Shown piece after piece: positions 36,999 to 45,603 of a stretch of DNA of 64,000 bases (position 1 is the first letter of the stretch; each line of letters starts with the position of its first letter). Under the pieces are notes generated by a model. It saw only the letters and a program-made list of their open reading frames with translations. It searched no databases and was not told where the DNA came from. A program made the position numbers and the translations under genes. Source of the DNA: Kordia sp. SMS9 (GTDB lineage Bacteria > Bacteroidota > Bacteroidia > Flavobacteriales > Flavobacteriaceae). The stretch spans positions 4,240,001 to 4,304,000 of the forward strand of contig NZ_CP031153.1 in assembly GCF_003352465.1 (NCBI RefSeq), read 5' to 3'.

Positions 36999-37730
36999 AT
37001 GACTACAGAGAAAACAGTAACCGAAGCCATTCAATATAGACGTTCTGTACGCGTTTTTGATAAAGACATTGAGCTTGACACCGAAAAAGTAAAAAATTGT
37101 CTCCACAACGCTGTGTTAGCACCTACCAGCAGTAATTTACAGCTATGGGAGTTTTATCATATCACAGATGAAGCTGTTTTGAAACAATTGACTGAAGCGT
37201 GTTTGGGACAAAATGCTGCAAAAACTGCCAAACAATTGATCGTTGTTGTCACTAGAAAAGATTTGTGGAAGCAACGCGCCAAAGCCAATATTAAGTTTTA
37301 TGAACAACTTTTTGACAAACCTAAGGAGGAATATGCACGACGTGAAAAATTTGCCATTAACTACTACAAAAAGCTGATTCCTACGATTTATCCTGACTTT
37401 TTAGGCATTTTTGGTTGGTTGAAATATGCAGTTTTTAACTGTATTGGTTTGTTTCGACCGATTTACAGACAAGTCCGATTGAGCGATTTACGCATTGTAG
37501 CACATAAAAGCGCAGGATTGGCAGCACAAAACTTTATGATCAGTATGGCAGCCATTGGATATGATACGTGCCCGATGGAAGGAAGCGATACGTTGCGCGT
37601 GAAAAAGATTTTAAAATTGCCTCGTGGTGCGGAAATCAATATGGTTATTGGTTGTGGCGTGCGTAGTGAAAAAGGTATTTACGGACCACGATTTAGAGTT
37701 CCTTTTGAAAGTACGTATACGGAGGTTTAG
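36999..37730 (+). CDS. Nitroreductase family protein
   Basis: 243 aa from ATG 36999. FMN-dependent nitroreductase fold: IQYRRSVRVFDKD at the N-terminus, APTSSNLQLWEFY (FMN-binding), a mid-region insert (LWKQRAKANIKFYEQLF) and SAGLAAQNFMISMAAIGYDT followed by GCGVRSEKGIYGPRFR. These enzymes reduce nitro compounds or quinones with NAD(P)H. The TAG stop codon lies at the junction with a 12-copy heptamer repeat, so the gene end may vary between strains. Confidence 0.88.
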   Translation: MTTEKTVTEAIQYRRSVRVFDKDIELDTEKVKNCLHNAVLAPTSSNLQLWEFYHITDEAVLKQLTEACLGQNAAKTAKQLIVVVTRKDLWKQRAKANIKFYEQLFDKPKEEYARREKFAINYYKKLIPTIYPDFLGIFGWLKYAVFNCIGLFRPIYRQVRLSDLRIVAHKSAGLAAQNFMISMAAIGYDTCPMEGSDTLRVKKILKLPRGAEINMVIGCGVRSEKGIYGPRFRVPFESTYTEV

Positions 37731-37816
37731 CATTTAGCATTTAGCATTTAGCATTTAGCATTTAGCATTTAGCATTTAGCATTTAGCATTTAGCATTTAG
37801 CATTTAGCATTTAGCA
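37731..37816. repeat. 7-bp microsatellite, 12 copies
   Basis: Perfect tandem CATTTAG repeats (12 x 7 bp plus 2 bases) begin directly after the nitroreductase stop codon, whose own bases (TTTAG) belong to the pattern. Confidence 0.95.
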
Positions 37817-37866
37817 AAAATACTTTTATATTCTAAATTTTGAATTTTAATAACGTTTAACATCTA

Positions 37867-37892
37867 ATACCAATTTACATTTAAATTGGTAT
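37867..37892. repeat. Short palindromic element (ATACCAATTTA type)
   Basis: A perfect 11-bp inverted repeat ATACCAATTTA / TAAATTGGTAT with a 4-nt loop. Related copies or half-copies occur near 10329, 16899, 39965, 62953 and 63043. Confidence 0.7.
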
Positions 37893-37994
37893 AAAGTAGT
37901 CCTCGATACAGTTTTTCTTCATTTCATTCGGCGCATTCAGAAAATACGTAAAGCCTTTTAAATACTAATATTTCTTTGTAAATTAAAGAAACAT

Positions 37995-38036
37995 AAAACC
38001 CCGAAAATGACCGATATGGTTCAAAAACGGGGTTTT
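37995..38036 (+). terminator. Hairpin at the left end of the IS, read-through barrier
   Basis: A 9-bp perfect stem AAAACCCCG / CGGGGTTTT followed by CTTTTTTCT. It lies between the IS end and the preferred transposase start, as in ISs that block outside transcription. Confidence 0.7.
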
Positions 38037-38051
38037 CTTTTTTCTCTAGCC

Positions 38052-39404
38052 ATGAAAATACAAAGAATTTCTGATTTACAAACCCGTTTATCTCTTTTTT
38101 CGATATCTGAAAATTACACGCTGTTTTATGAGCGTTTTTTGCAAAGTGATTTAGGTAAGATTTATACAGCCATTCCTTGGGACGATTTGGTAGCCACTTT
38201 TAATATTAAGGAACACAAACTAGGTAGGAATATGCTTTTCAGTCCTAAAGGTCGTCTAGCTTTAATGTTTTTAAAACATTATGCTTGTTGTAGCGATAAA
38301 CGTCTTTTAGAACAACTTAACAGTAATGTTGACTATCAGTTTTTTTGTGACATTTCTTTAGGTTTTAATCGGTTGACAAATTCTAAAATCGTGAGTCAAA
38401 TACGATGTGAGTTAGCGGGCTGTTTGGATATTGAAGTCTTGGAAAAGTGTCTATACGTAAACTGGTCTGGTTATATAGAGAATCCTGATCAAGTCACTGT
38501 GGATGCTACTTGTTATGAGAGTGAACTGCGATATCCTACCAATCAAAAGCTACTATGGGAAGCTGTTCATTGGATGTACAATCAACTCCGCAAAAATGCT
38601 AAAGTAGTAGGGGTAAAAATGATACGCAGTAAATACTTGAAATGGAAACTACGTTATCATGGCTTTAGCAAGATGCGTCGCAAGACCAAGTCAAAACGAA
38701 AATCACTAACACGTTCACTTTTAGGGTTATTAAAGAAGTTTATCGACTTTGAAGCTCACTTACGTAAAAAGTACAACTTGCAAGCAAGTGTACAATACTA
38801 TCGCAGAGTAGCCACCATCAAAAAAGTTTACTCTCAACAAGAATATCACTTCAGAACAGGTAATAAGATTAAAGACCGTATTGTAAGTATTGCAAAGGAC
38901 TACTTACGACCTATCGTTCGAGGAAAAGAAATCAAACCCGTAGAGTTCGGAGCCAAAGTTAACAAACTACAAATCGATGGAATTAGCTTTATAGAACACC
39001 TAAGTTTTCATGCCTTCAATGAGGGAACGCGACTGCAAGCTACGATCTATAAAGCACAAGATCTTACCCATAGAAAAACCAAGATCATTGGAGCAGATGC
39101 TATATATGCCACAAACAAGAATAGAAACTTTGTCACAAAGCACAAGATTAAAACCGACTTCAAAAGAAAAGGAAGGCCTCCTAAAGACTACAAGCAAGAG
39201 AAAAAATTAAAGAGCTTAATCACAAAAGAAAGAGCTACGCGATTAGAAGGTAGCTTTGGCAAGGAGAAAGAGTATTATCATCTCAAAAAAATAAAAGCAA
39301 AAACAAAGCTTACAGAAACCTTGTGGATATTCTTTGGTATACATACCGCTAATGCCTTAGAAATCGGAAGAAGAATCTACAAAAAGCAACAAATAGCAGC
39401 ATAA
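38052..39404 (+). CDS. DDE transposase of the IS1182/IS5-superfamily type
   Basis: 450 aa from ATG 38052 (MKIQRISDLQTRLS). A 15-residue longer start at 38007 is possible but lies in the loop of a terminator hairpin. An N-terminal helical DNA-binding part is followed by the catalytic core: VTVDATCYESE (first Asp, about D151), GADAIYATNKNR (second Asp) and RLEGSFGKEKEYY (Glu). A large basic insert between the first two (RRKTKSKRKSL) is also seen. The closest family I can name is IS1182-like; this is not certain. Confidence 0.85.
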   Translation: MKIQRISDLQTRLSLFSISENYTLFYERFLQSDLGKIYTAIPWDDLVATFNIKEHKLGRNMLFSPKGRLALMFLKHYACCSDKRLLEQLNSNVDYQFFCDISLGFNRLTNSKIVSQIRCELAGCLDIEVLEKCLYVNWSGYIENPDQVTVDATCYESELRYPTNQKLLWEAVHWMYNQLRKNAKVVGVKMIRSKYLKWKLRYHGFSKMRRKTKSKRKSLTRSLLGLLKKFIDFEAHLRKKYNLQASVQYYRRVATIKKVYSQQEYHFRTGNKIKDRIVSIAKDYLRPIVRGKEIKPVEFGAKVNKLQIDGISFIEHLSFHAFNEGTRLQATIYKAQDLTHRKTKIIGADAIYATNKNRNFVTKHKIKTDFKRKGRPPKDYKQEKKLKSLITKERATRLEGSFGKEKEYYHLKKIKAKTKLTETLWIFFGIHTANALEIGRRIYKKQQIAA

Positions 39405-39491
39405 AATTTTAAAATAGCTTACTAAAACAATGGAATAGGTATGTCTTATCGTTAACAAAACTCACTAAAAAGAACATAAAAACAGTCCAAA

Positions 39492-39535
39492 ATAAAAATC
39501 CAAGAACTGAAATAGATCAAATCTTGGATTTTTAT
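39492..39535 (+). terminator. Terminator of the IS transposase
   Basis: A 14-bp perfect stem ATAAAAATCCAAGA / TCTTGGATTTTTAT inside the right end of the IS. An outer AAGAACATAAAA / TTTTATGTTCTT pair gives an alternative fold. Confidence 0.85.
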
Positions 39536-39581
39536 GTTCTTGTTAGCTTTAAGTGAGCTATTTTCTGAATGCGCCTCATTC

Positions 39582-39992
39582 CTAAAAACCGCTCGAAGTG
39601 ACGGCTGAGAAATTGAAGCAAAATTTAAAACAACAAGCGTCATATCGAGTGAATTTCTGTTGCGAAATTAGTTTCGAGATGCTATTACGCTGATTTTCAA
39701 AATAGCTCTAAAAACCTTACATCGTTGAATTTTTAAATTTTTGAATTGAGCAAAGTTATCAAAAGCGAAGCGTTTCTAAAAATCTAAAAGCGATAGCGCG
39801 TTTAGTACTAATTTTACGATCATCTGCAACTAATAATTAATTTATTTTTCTACTTCTTCTGCCTTATAAAATAAAACGATAGCTAAGGCTATACTTTGAT
39901 GTTATGTTTTGAATACGCGAAAATTAATCTTAATTCTATACATCGTATTTTATAATAGAATTGGTATAATTATCTAACAAGCAACACATGTC
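39582..39992. other. Non-coding stretch right of the IS
   Basis: 411 bp without a credible gene. It contains a half copy of the ATACCAATTT element (AATTGGTAT near 39960), short AAGCGAAGCG/AAGCGATAGCG sequences and no recognisable RNA. Confidence 0.45.
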
Positions 39993-40649
39993 TCACTTAC
40001 TATTCACCAAATTGTTTCGAATAGCATACAATACCAAACCGATTCGGCTTCGTACTTTGAAGTGTTTGAATAAGGATTCGCGGTAGCCGTCGATAGTTTT
40101 TGGACTGAGGCACATTTCTTGTGCAATTTCCTTATAGGTCATTTCGGTACAGGCTAACTTTAAGAATGTCAGCTCGGTATCTTTTAATGGTTTTCCGTTT
40201 GCGAGTTCTTTTTCGTCATTTCCATGCAGAGAATTTAACAAGGTAGTAGCAACGCGTTCCGAATAGTAGATTCCGTTAGAAATCACTTCATTCAAAGCTT
40301 TGTAAAATATTTCTGGATGAATATCTTTCAGTAAATATCCTTTTGCGCCCAAACGCAGCATTTTGATAATGGTTTCTTCATGATCGTCCATAGATAACGC
40401 CAATACTTGAATGCTTGGTCGGTTTTCTTTGATCCATTCCATCGTTTCAAAACCGTTCATCACGGGCATATTGATATCAAGTAGGATAATATCTGGGACA
40501 TTTTCAGATTCTAATAATTTCTTTATCAGCTCGCTTCCATTCTTTACATGGTACAAAACCTCAAACTCATCAAATGCATTGACCAAACCTTGCAAGGATT
40601 GTGCAAAGAGCAAATGATCATCTACAATTACAACGGAATGTTTTTTCAT
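39993..40649 (-). CDS. NarL/FixJ-type response regulator
   Basis: 218 aa. Receiver domain (VVIVDDHLLFAQSL, phospho-acceptor D58 in ILLDINMPVMNG, ALSMDDHEE) and a LuxR-type HTH (LKLACTEMTYKEIAQEM, SPKTIDGYRESLFKH). Its start codon shares one base with the histidine-kinase stop, so translation is coupled. It is the output of the kinase encoded upstream. Its target genes are not visible. Confidence 0.93.
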   Translation of the reverse strand: MKKHSVVIVDDHLLFAQSLQGLVNAFDEFEVLYHVKNGSELIKKLLESENVPDIILLDINMPVMNGFETMEWIKENRPSIQVLALSMDDHEETIIKMLRLGAKGYLLKDIHPEIFYKALNEVISNGIYYSERVATTLLNSLHGNDEKELANGKPLKDTELTFLKLACTEMTYKEIAQEMCLSPKTIDGYRESLFKHFKVRSRIGLVLYAIRNNLVNSK

Positions 40650-41428
40650 TATTTTTCTTTATAGGGATACGCTAAAGTTAAGGAAACTCCTTTATTTTTT
40701 GCAGATTTCATAGCAAATTCTGCATTTATGATGGCAGCACGACTCTTCATGTTGATCAATCCAGAGCCTTTTTCTATTTCACCTTCATCAAAACCAACAC
40801 CATCGTCTTGTGCGTTAATCACTAATTGATCTGCTGCAAAAGTCAAGTTTACTGCTAAATTTTTAGCTTTGGAATGTTTGATTGCATTTGAAAAGAATTC
40901 TTGTAAAATTCGGAAGAGAATGATTTCTTCTTTCACATCTAACGATCGTTCTTCTCCTGAAACTTCTAGGGTTGCGGCTAAAAAATTTAATTTATTAAAA
41001 CGCTCCAACTCCACTTCAATAGATTTGATCAATCCCATGTTTTGGATGATTTCAGTATTCATCGTTTTGGAAAGCAATCGAATTTCTTGCAAGCTCTTCC
41101 CTACAATTTCGCTAATATCATCTAGTTTTTCTTTATTGTCTTCCCTAAGCTGAGTTCCTAAAATATTGATATGCATACGTGCTACAGAAAGTAATTGCCC
41201 AATATTATCATGCAATTCCCAGCTCATATTTTGTAGGGCTTGTTCTTGAATTTCAATTTGAGATTTGGCTATTTCTTCCATATATCGCTTTTCTGCTTCT
41301 TTCTTCTCAAGAATAAACTTCAGTTTACGCTTTTGGAAAAATACAAATAAGATGATGACGGTTATTAACAAAATAAGCAACACCATAGATGTTGCAGCTA
41401 CAAGCATATATACTTCTTGATCGTTCAT
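40649..41428 (-). CDS. Membrane histidine kinase (HisKA_3 type)
   Basis: 259 aa. One N-terminal membrane helix (about 9-31), a coiled linker, a HisKA_3 dimerisation box MSWELHDNIGQLLSVARMH (H73) and a HATPase domain with FFSNAIKHSKAKN, DDGVGFDEG and GSGLINMKSRA. There is almost no extracytoplasmic sensor, so signals must come through partner proteins or the membrane. The small membrane genes at 41453 and 41605 directly upstream are candidates. The gene overlaps the response regulator by one base. Confidence 0.9.
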   Translation of the reverse strand: MNDQEVYMLVAATSMVLLILLITVIILFVFFQKRKLKFILEKKEAEKRYMEEIAKSQIEIQEQALQNMSWELHDNIGQLLSVARMHINILGTQLREDNKEKLDDISEIVGKSLQEIRLLSKTMNTEIIQNMGLIKSIEVELERFNKLNFLAATLEVSGEERSLDVKEEIILFRILQEFFSNAIKHSKAKNLAVNLTFAADQLVINAQDDGVGFDEGEIEKGSGLINMKSRAAIINAEFAMKSAKNKGVSLTLAYPYKEK

Positions 41429-41452
41429 ATAGTTTCTTCAAATAATATCATT

Positions 41453-41602
41453 TTACGGAAATGTCTTTAATTTTGATTCCAAATCAACGAATTTCCGCTT
41501 TTTTTTATGCAAAAACACGAAAGTAACAACTAAAAATATTCCTACAAGAAAAATCGTTGAAGCGCAAATAAATACTAATATATGAATCTCTTCCTCTGTC
41601 AT
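41453..41602 (-). CDS. 49-aa single-pass membrane peptide
   Basis: A short acidic start (MTEEEIHILV), one membrane helix (about 8-31), a basic stop-transfer (LHKKKRKF) and a LESKLKTFP tail. It begins 2 bp after the 226-aa membrane gene and ends 24 bp before the kinase gene. Its helix and KRK(x)KF boundary resemble the first 45 residues of the adjacent kinase, so it may be a decayed duplicate or a kinase-interacting membrane peptide. No family name is given. Confidence 0.6.
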   Translation of the reverse strand: MTEEEIHILVFICASTIFLVGIFLVVTFVFLHKKKRKFVDLESKLKTFP

Positions 41603-41604
41603 TT

Positions 41605-42285
41605 TCAGTAGTTGATTACTTTATCTTTTTTGTAAGACTTATAAAACCCTACTGAAAAACAGGTATACATGATTGCATTTAACACAAACAGAACCAAACT
41701 TAAAATACGCTGATCGCCTTTGAGAAACACTTGAAATGCAAAGAAGAACGGCATAAATGTTCCATAAAACAATAAAACTCCAAGTATAAACCAAAACTTT
41801 ATGGAGTCTGTGATACGCAACATCGTTTCTTTGTTAAAAGATTCTATAAAGTAAAAGCTGATTGCGATGAGTAAGAAAATTACACCAACCGCGTATGTAT
41901 ATGTCTGCAATCCTGTCATAAACTCTTGACCATACATAGTGTTAAGTACCGCAAAAACTAAATAACCGACTTGTAGAAAGGCAACAACTTTCCTCCTGCT
42001 TTTTGAATTCAGTATCAATCGTATCCACCATAGAAAAAATGAAATTTGAACAATGGTAAAAATATTGGCAATAGGATAATTAGTATCTCCAAAAATATTA
42101 GAGTACCATGTGTCAAAAGATTCATAATATAAACTTACGAACTCGACAATTACCGAAAACACAATACAGTAAATAAAATATTTGGCATTCGTATTTGAAT
42201 AATTTTTGTACGCAATACAGCCATAAATCAAAGTAGCCAATGCCAAATATCCTGTAAAAGATCTTAGTTCTTCTAATGCAATCAT
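41605..42285 (-). CDS. Multi-pass membrane protein, unknown
   Basis: 226 aa with about six to seven hydrophobic segments and few charged loops. Features include CIAYKNYSNTNAKYF, a DTWYSNIFGDTNYPIANIF loop and a basic end (YKSYKKDKVINY). No family is recognised. It is placed 6 bp after the 149-aa gene and directly before the small membrane peptide and kinase, which suggests it is part of the signal-input side of the two-component system. Confidence 0.75.
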   Translation of the reverse strand: MIALEELRSFTGYLALATLIYGCIAYKNYSNTNAKYFIYCIVFSVIVEFVSLYYESFDTWYSNIFGDTNYPIANIFTIVQISFFLWWIRLILNSKSRRKVVAFLQVGYLVFAVLNTMYGQEFMTGLQTYTYAVGVIFLLIAISFYFIESFNKETMLRITDSIKFWFILGVLLFYGTFMPFFFAFQVFLKGDQRILSLVLFVLNAIMYTCFSVGFYKSYKKDKVINY

Positions 42286-42291
42286 TTCTTT

Positions 42292-42741
42292 TTATTCTCC
42301 GTAATCATTTTTAGGAGGATTTCCCGTATTTCCATAATTCATCGCAGAAATAGTAGTCACATCTTCACTATTATTACTATTGTCGTCATCACTAATCTCC
42401 TCGCTTGTTGATCTTCCTGATGTACTTAATGTCGTGCTTGGCTTGGTTGGACACATAAATAATGTATTATGTCCAGCTTTCGATGCATCTTCGGTGTCTT
42501 CTGGATATACACCAAAATAAAATCGGATACCATCCACACTGATTTCCTGTTCTTTAGCCTGCTCTTTCACATAATTAATGTAGCCTTCCAAATCTTCTAA
42601 TGAGTACCAGCTTGAACAGCATAAACCGCTGTCATTTGTAGCGCCATATACTTTTTCTTGCTTTGCTTTGAAACATTTGTTCAATTCCGAAGCTTTTTCA
42701 TTAGTGATAAGTTTGTCTTTAGGGGTTTTGTAGTCACTCAT
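42292..42741 (-). CDS. Soluble 149-aa protein, unknown, first gene of the kinase operon
   Basis: The N-terminal part (to about 100) has KLITNEKASELNKCFKAK, GLCCSSWYSLEDLEGYINYV and a strand region DGIRFYFGVYPED. The C-terminal tail (from about 105) is low-complexity Ser/Thr/Asn/Asp. There is no signal peptide or membrane segment. It begins the minus-strand operon that includes the membrane proteins, kinase and response regulator. Function is unknown. Confidence 0.75.
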   Translation of the reverse strand: MSDYKTPKDKLITNEKASELNKCFKAKQEKVYGATNDSGLCCSSWYSLEDLEGYINYVKEQAKEQEISVDGIRFYFGVYPEDTEDASKAGHNTLFMCPTKPSTTLSTSGRSTSEEISDDDNSNNSEDVTTISAMNYGNTGNPPKNDYGE

Positions 42742-42891
42742 ACTTTATAATATTGTTGATTATAGTTGCCAAGTTATTTATAAAGAATCACAATAAAAAA
42801 TTCAAAATGTAATAAACTTACCAAATACCATCATAAAAAACTGATAATTAGAATATTACATCTAACTCACTATAAAAATATCAGGACTTTT

Positions 42892-42929
42892 CCTTTGAAA
42901 AAGGGGAAAAATCCCCTTTCATTAAAGGC
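42892..42929. other. Nested hairpin in a divergent promoter region
   Basis: AAAGGGGA (42900-42907) pairs with TCCCCTTT (42912-42919), with an outer CCTTT/AAAGG pair. It lies between divergent genes, so it is not a terminator; it might be an operator or a 5' leader structure. Confidence 0.4.
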
Positions 42930-43000
42930 ACTTTCCTCTTGTGAACTATTTTTATACGACTTACATTCGCTCACGATACTAACCATACATTTGCCATAAA

Positions 43001-43258
43001 ATGACTTCCCTAGACAGAAATATGAACGCTTCTCGAGCCATTATTCAATCGCATATTGATAAAGCCATTACTGAAAAGTTTATTCAATGGAATGACGGAT
43101 TGGATTATACCGAATTTATTCGTGCGTTGTGGCGTTTATTTTTGAATCACGATGGATTTAAAGAAGGAACACAAGATATTTTAGGAAAGCTAACGGAAGA
43201 AGATGCCATACAATTACTTTCCGACGAAATTGATGTTACGAAATTGAGAGCTTCTTAA
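43001..43258 (+). CDS. Small helical protein, unknown (85 aa)
   Basis: 85 aa, acidic, soluble and helical (MTSLDRNMNASRAIIQSHID, LWRLFLNHDGFKEGTQDIL). A start at 43022 (second Met) is also possible. The 3' end overlaps the convergent pxpC gene by 23 bp. No family is recognised. Confidence 0.55.
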   Translation: MTSLDRNMNASRAIIQSHIDKAITEKFIQWNDGLDYTEFIRALWRLFLNHDGFKEGTQDILGKLTEEDAIQLLSDEIDVTKLRAS

Positions 43259-44084
43259 AACAAAATGTATCTCTTGTGTACTTTTGCGATAATTTAATAA
43301 TACTTTGTTGATCTAATTGTAAAATACGTGGATAACCACCTGTAGTTTGGCAATCTTTCATAAGAATGATTAGCTTTCCAGAAGGTGTTAACTGAATGGT
43401 GCCTGGCAACACAGCAGAGGTAATGATACTTGGACATTCGTTTTGAATAGTTTCTTCCAATTGATACGCCATTCTATTATTTAACCCTATGGAAAATGTC
43501 GTGTTGAAAAGCTTTTCTTGTTGTTTTTTTGACAAAAGATGAAATTCTGGACCTTCGTATACTTTAATTGTAGTATTTGTAAATACCTCTTTTTGTATCG
43601 CAATGTTAGTTTTAGGTTGAATTTTCTTAGTGATGGTTTGATACGGAACAAAATCACCTATGACTATGCGTGATTTCGGTGTGATACCTTCGTAAAAACT
43701 CCTGCTTTTTAATATTTTTTCAGTTCGAAAACCATTTTTTACAGCGAGATACGCTCGAACACCATAATTTCGTTTGCCAAACGACAATTCATCACCTTTG
43801 GATACATTTACAGGAATATTCACTCTTATATCGCTTCTATGGAGCTTTGGAGACAAATCAGCACCACAAATGACAAGTTGCGTAGGTTCGTGAAATTTTA
43901 CATGTGCACCTTGCAAAGTCATTTCCAACACCGCAGCATTTTCATCATTTCCTAACATCTGATTTGCCAATCTTGCATGAAAATCATCCATCACACCCGA
44001 AACAGGAACTCCGAAATTTCGATAGTGAAATCTGCCCAAATCTTGAACCGACGTGTACAATCCGCTATGTAAGATTTCTAACAT
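43236..44084 (-). CDS. pxpC: 5-oxoprolinase subunit PxpC (carboxyltransferase-like)
   Basis: 282 aa. LHSGLYTSVQDLGRFHYR and GVPVSGVMDDFHARLANQM at the N-terminus, EMTLQGAHVKF, and a CQTTGGYPRILQL motif near the C-terminus are typical of the PxpC/KipA family (biotin-dependent carboxyltransferase-like fold). With PxpA and PxpB it hydrolyses 5-oxoproline to glutamate with ATP. It overlaps the PxpA-PxpB fusion gene by 7 bp, so they are translationally coupled. Confidence 0.93.
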   Translation of the reverse strand: MLEILHSGLYTSVQDLGRFHYRNFGVPVSGVMDDFHARLANQMLGNDENAAVLEMTLQGAHVKFHEPTQLVICGADLSPKLHRSDIRVNIPVNVSKGDELSFGKRNYGVRAYLAVKNGFRTEKILKSRSFYEGITPKSRIVIGDFVPYQTITKKIQPKTNIAIQKEVFTNTTIKVYEGPEFHLLSKKQQEKLFNTTFSIGLNNRMAYQLEETIQNECPSIITSAVLPGTIQLTPSGKLIILMKDCQTTGGYPRILQLDQQSIIKLSQKYTRDTFCFKKLSIS

Positions 44085-45532
44085 ACTTCTGTTGATTTTA
44101 GCGTGTAATTTCCATCAGAAACAGCTTCTGAAATTTTATGATATTCGGCAAGTGTGACGGAAACGAATTTGATAAAATCACCAGGATTTGCAAAGCATGG
44201 TTTTTCACTAAAAACATCAAAAAAATTCAATGGAGAATTTCCAATAATTTGCCAGCCACCAGGACTTGATTTTGGGTAAATTCCTGTCTGCATTCCACCA
44301 ATACCAACGGCTCCTTTTTTGACGTCTAATCGCGGAGTAGATTTCCGATCAATGTGCAGGCGTTGATCAAGTCCACCCAAGTATAAAAAACCAGGCAAAA
44401 AACCAATGGAAAAAACTTTATATTTTGGAGCTGTATGAAGCTTGATAATTTCTGTGATAGAAAGCTTGTTTTTTTGTGCGATTTCTTCTAAGTCAATTCC
44501 AAAACTCTTGTCATAACATACGGGAACTTCCCAACACAATTGTTTTTGTGTGCGCATTTTGTCAGAAGAAAGCAAAAACAGTCGTTCCAACAAATGTTTG
44601 AATGTTTTAAAATCTACTTTTTTATAATCATAAATTATTAATAATGAATTATTTGATTGAATTACATCAAGCACTACTTTAATATTAAAATTCAATATTT
44701 TTTCTTTACATTCCAACACTGAATTTAGTACTTCAGAGGTCATTTTTGCTTCCCAAGTGAGTAAAATTGCTGTTTCTCCATATACTTTATACGTTGGGAA
44801 TTTAGGTTTTACTTGAGCATTTTCGGCATTGAAATATGAGTGTAATTGTTGTATAATTTCTATTGCATTTGGTGTATCTGAATGTACGCAAAATGTATCA
44901 GACTTTAGTGAAATTTTTTCACCTGAAACCGTCTGTACTTTTTGTTCGTTTTTCAGTCTAGAGACATGCGGAATGATCTCCCCTATTTTGGTTAAAACTG
45001 CATGCTCTTTTGTACGTGAAACTAAAGTCAAATCGTCGGTATAATTTCGGTCTGCAAAGGCTTCATAAATGACTTTAAATTTTTGTTGTAAAGCGAGCTT
45101 TTCAATCACAGAATTATACGGAACATAGAGCTTGTATTTTTCTTTATATTTGGTAATTGCTTTTAAAAAAAGTTGTGCTTTTGCTGAACTTTTTGCTACA
45201 TCATTATACAACGCGCCATGTGGTTTGATGTGTGTAATTTTCGCAGCATGCAAAGCGACAATTTTTTCTAAACTTTCGATTTGATTTTGAATCGTTTTGA
45301 TAAATTCTGCGGAAGCCATATTTACAGAAATACGTCCAAAATTTTCCCGATCAGGATATGAAGGATGCGCACCAATTGCTACTTGATACTTTTTAGCCAA
45401 CGTTACCACTTCATGCATTGTTTCCGAATTGCCCGCATGTCCGCCACACGCAATATTGCACGCACTGATGTACGGCATGAGTATTTCCTCATTGTCTGCA
45501 CCTTCTCCGACATCGCAGTTGATATGTAGCAT
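44078..45532 (-). CDS. Fused 5-oxoprolinase subunits PxpA-PxpB
   Basis: 484 aa, two proteins in one chain. Residues 1 to about 235 are PxpA (LamB/YcsF): INCDVGEG, CNIACGGHAGN, AIGAHPSYPDRENFGR, KPHGALYND and EAFADRNY. From about 245 the PxpB/KipI part follows: KVYGETAILLTW, FSIGFLPGFLYLGGLDQ, TPRLDVKKGAVGIGG and GGWQIIGNSPLNFF. Usually these are separate genes, so the fusion is unusual. Coupled to pxpC (7-bp overlap). The Nramp-like gene lies upstream on the same strand, an arrangement similar to the ycs/kip cluster of Bacillus. Confidence 0.92.
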   Translation of the reverse strand: MLHINCDVGEGADNEEILMPYISACNIACGGHAGNSETMHEVVTLAKKYQVAIGAHPSYPDRENFGRISVNMASAEFIKTIQNQIESLEKIVALHAAKITHIKPHGALYNDVAKSSAKAQLFLKAITKYKEKYKLYVPYNSVIEKLALQQKFKVIYEAFADRNYTDDLTLVSRTKEHAVLTKIGEIIPHVSRLKNEQKVQTVSGEKISLKSDTFCVHSDTPNAIEIIQQLHSYFNAENAQVKPKFPTYKVYGETAILLTWEAKMTSEVLNSVLECKEKILNFNIKVVLDVIQSNNSLLIIYDYKKVDFKTFKHLLERLFLLSSDKMRTQKQLCWEVPVCYDKSFGIDLEEIAQKNKLSITEIIKLHTAPKYKVFSIGFLPGFLYLGGLDQRLHIDRKSTPRLDVKKGAVGIGGMQTGIYPKSSPGGWQIIGNSPLNFFDVFSEKPCFANPGDFIKFVSVTLAEYHKISEAVSDGNYTLKSTEVC

Positions 45533-45603
45533 TTTTTTAGATTATTAGATTTTTAGACCGCTACGCTTTTAGATTGTAGACTATTTAACCCTGATTCTTT
45601 ACC

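Larger units (their letters stand above)
37930..39575 (+). mobile_element. Complete insertion sequence, about 1646 bp
   Basis: Ends are 17-bp perfect inverted repeats GGCGCATTCAGAAAATA (37930-37946 and, inverted, 39559-39575). The 6-bp sequence TCATTC flanks both ends (37924-37929, 39576-39581) as a target-site duplication. One transposase gene, an upstream terminator-like hairpin and a downstream terminator lie inside. Identical terminal repeats and an uninterrupted transposase suggest recent insertion. Confidence 0.9.

Noticed and set aside
42892..42929. Terminator in the 42.7-43.0 kb gap
   Set aside because: The hairpin is between divergent gene starts and has no T-run on either side.
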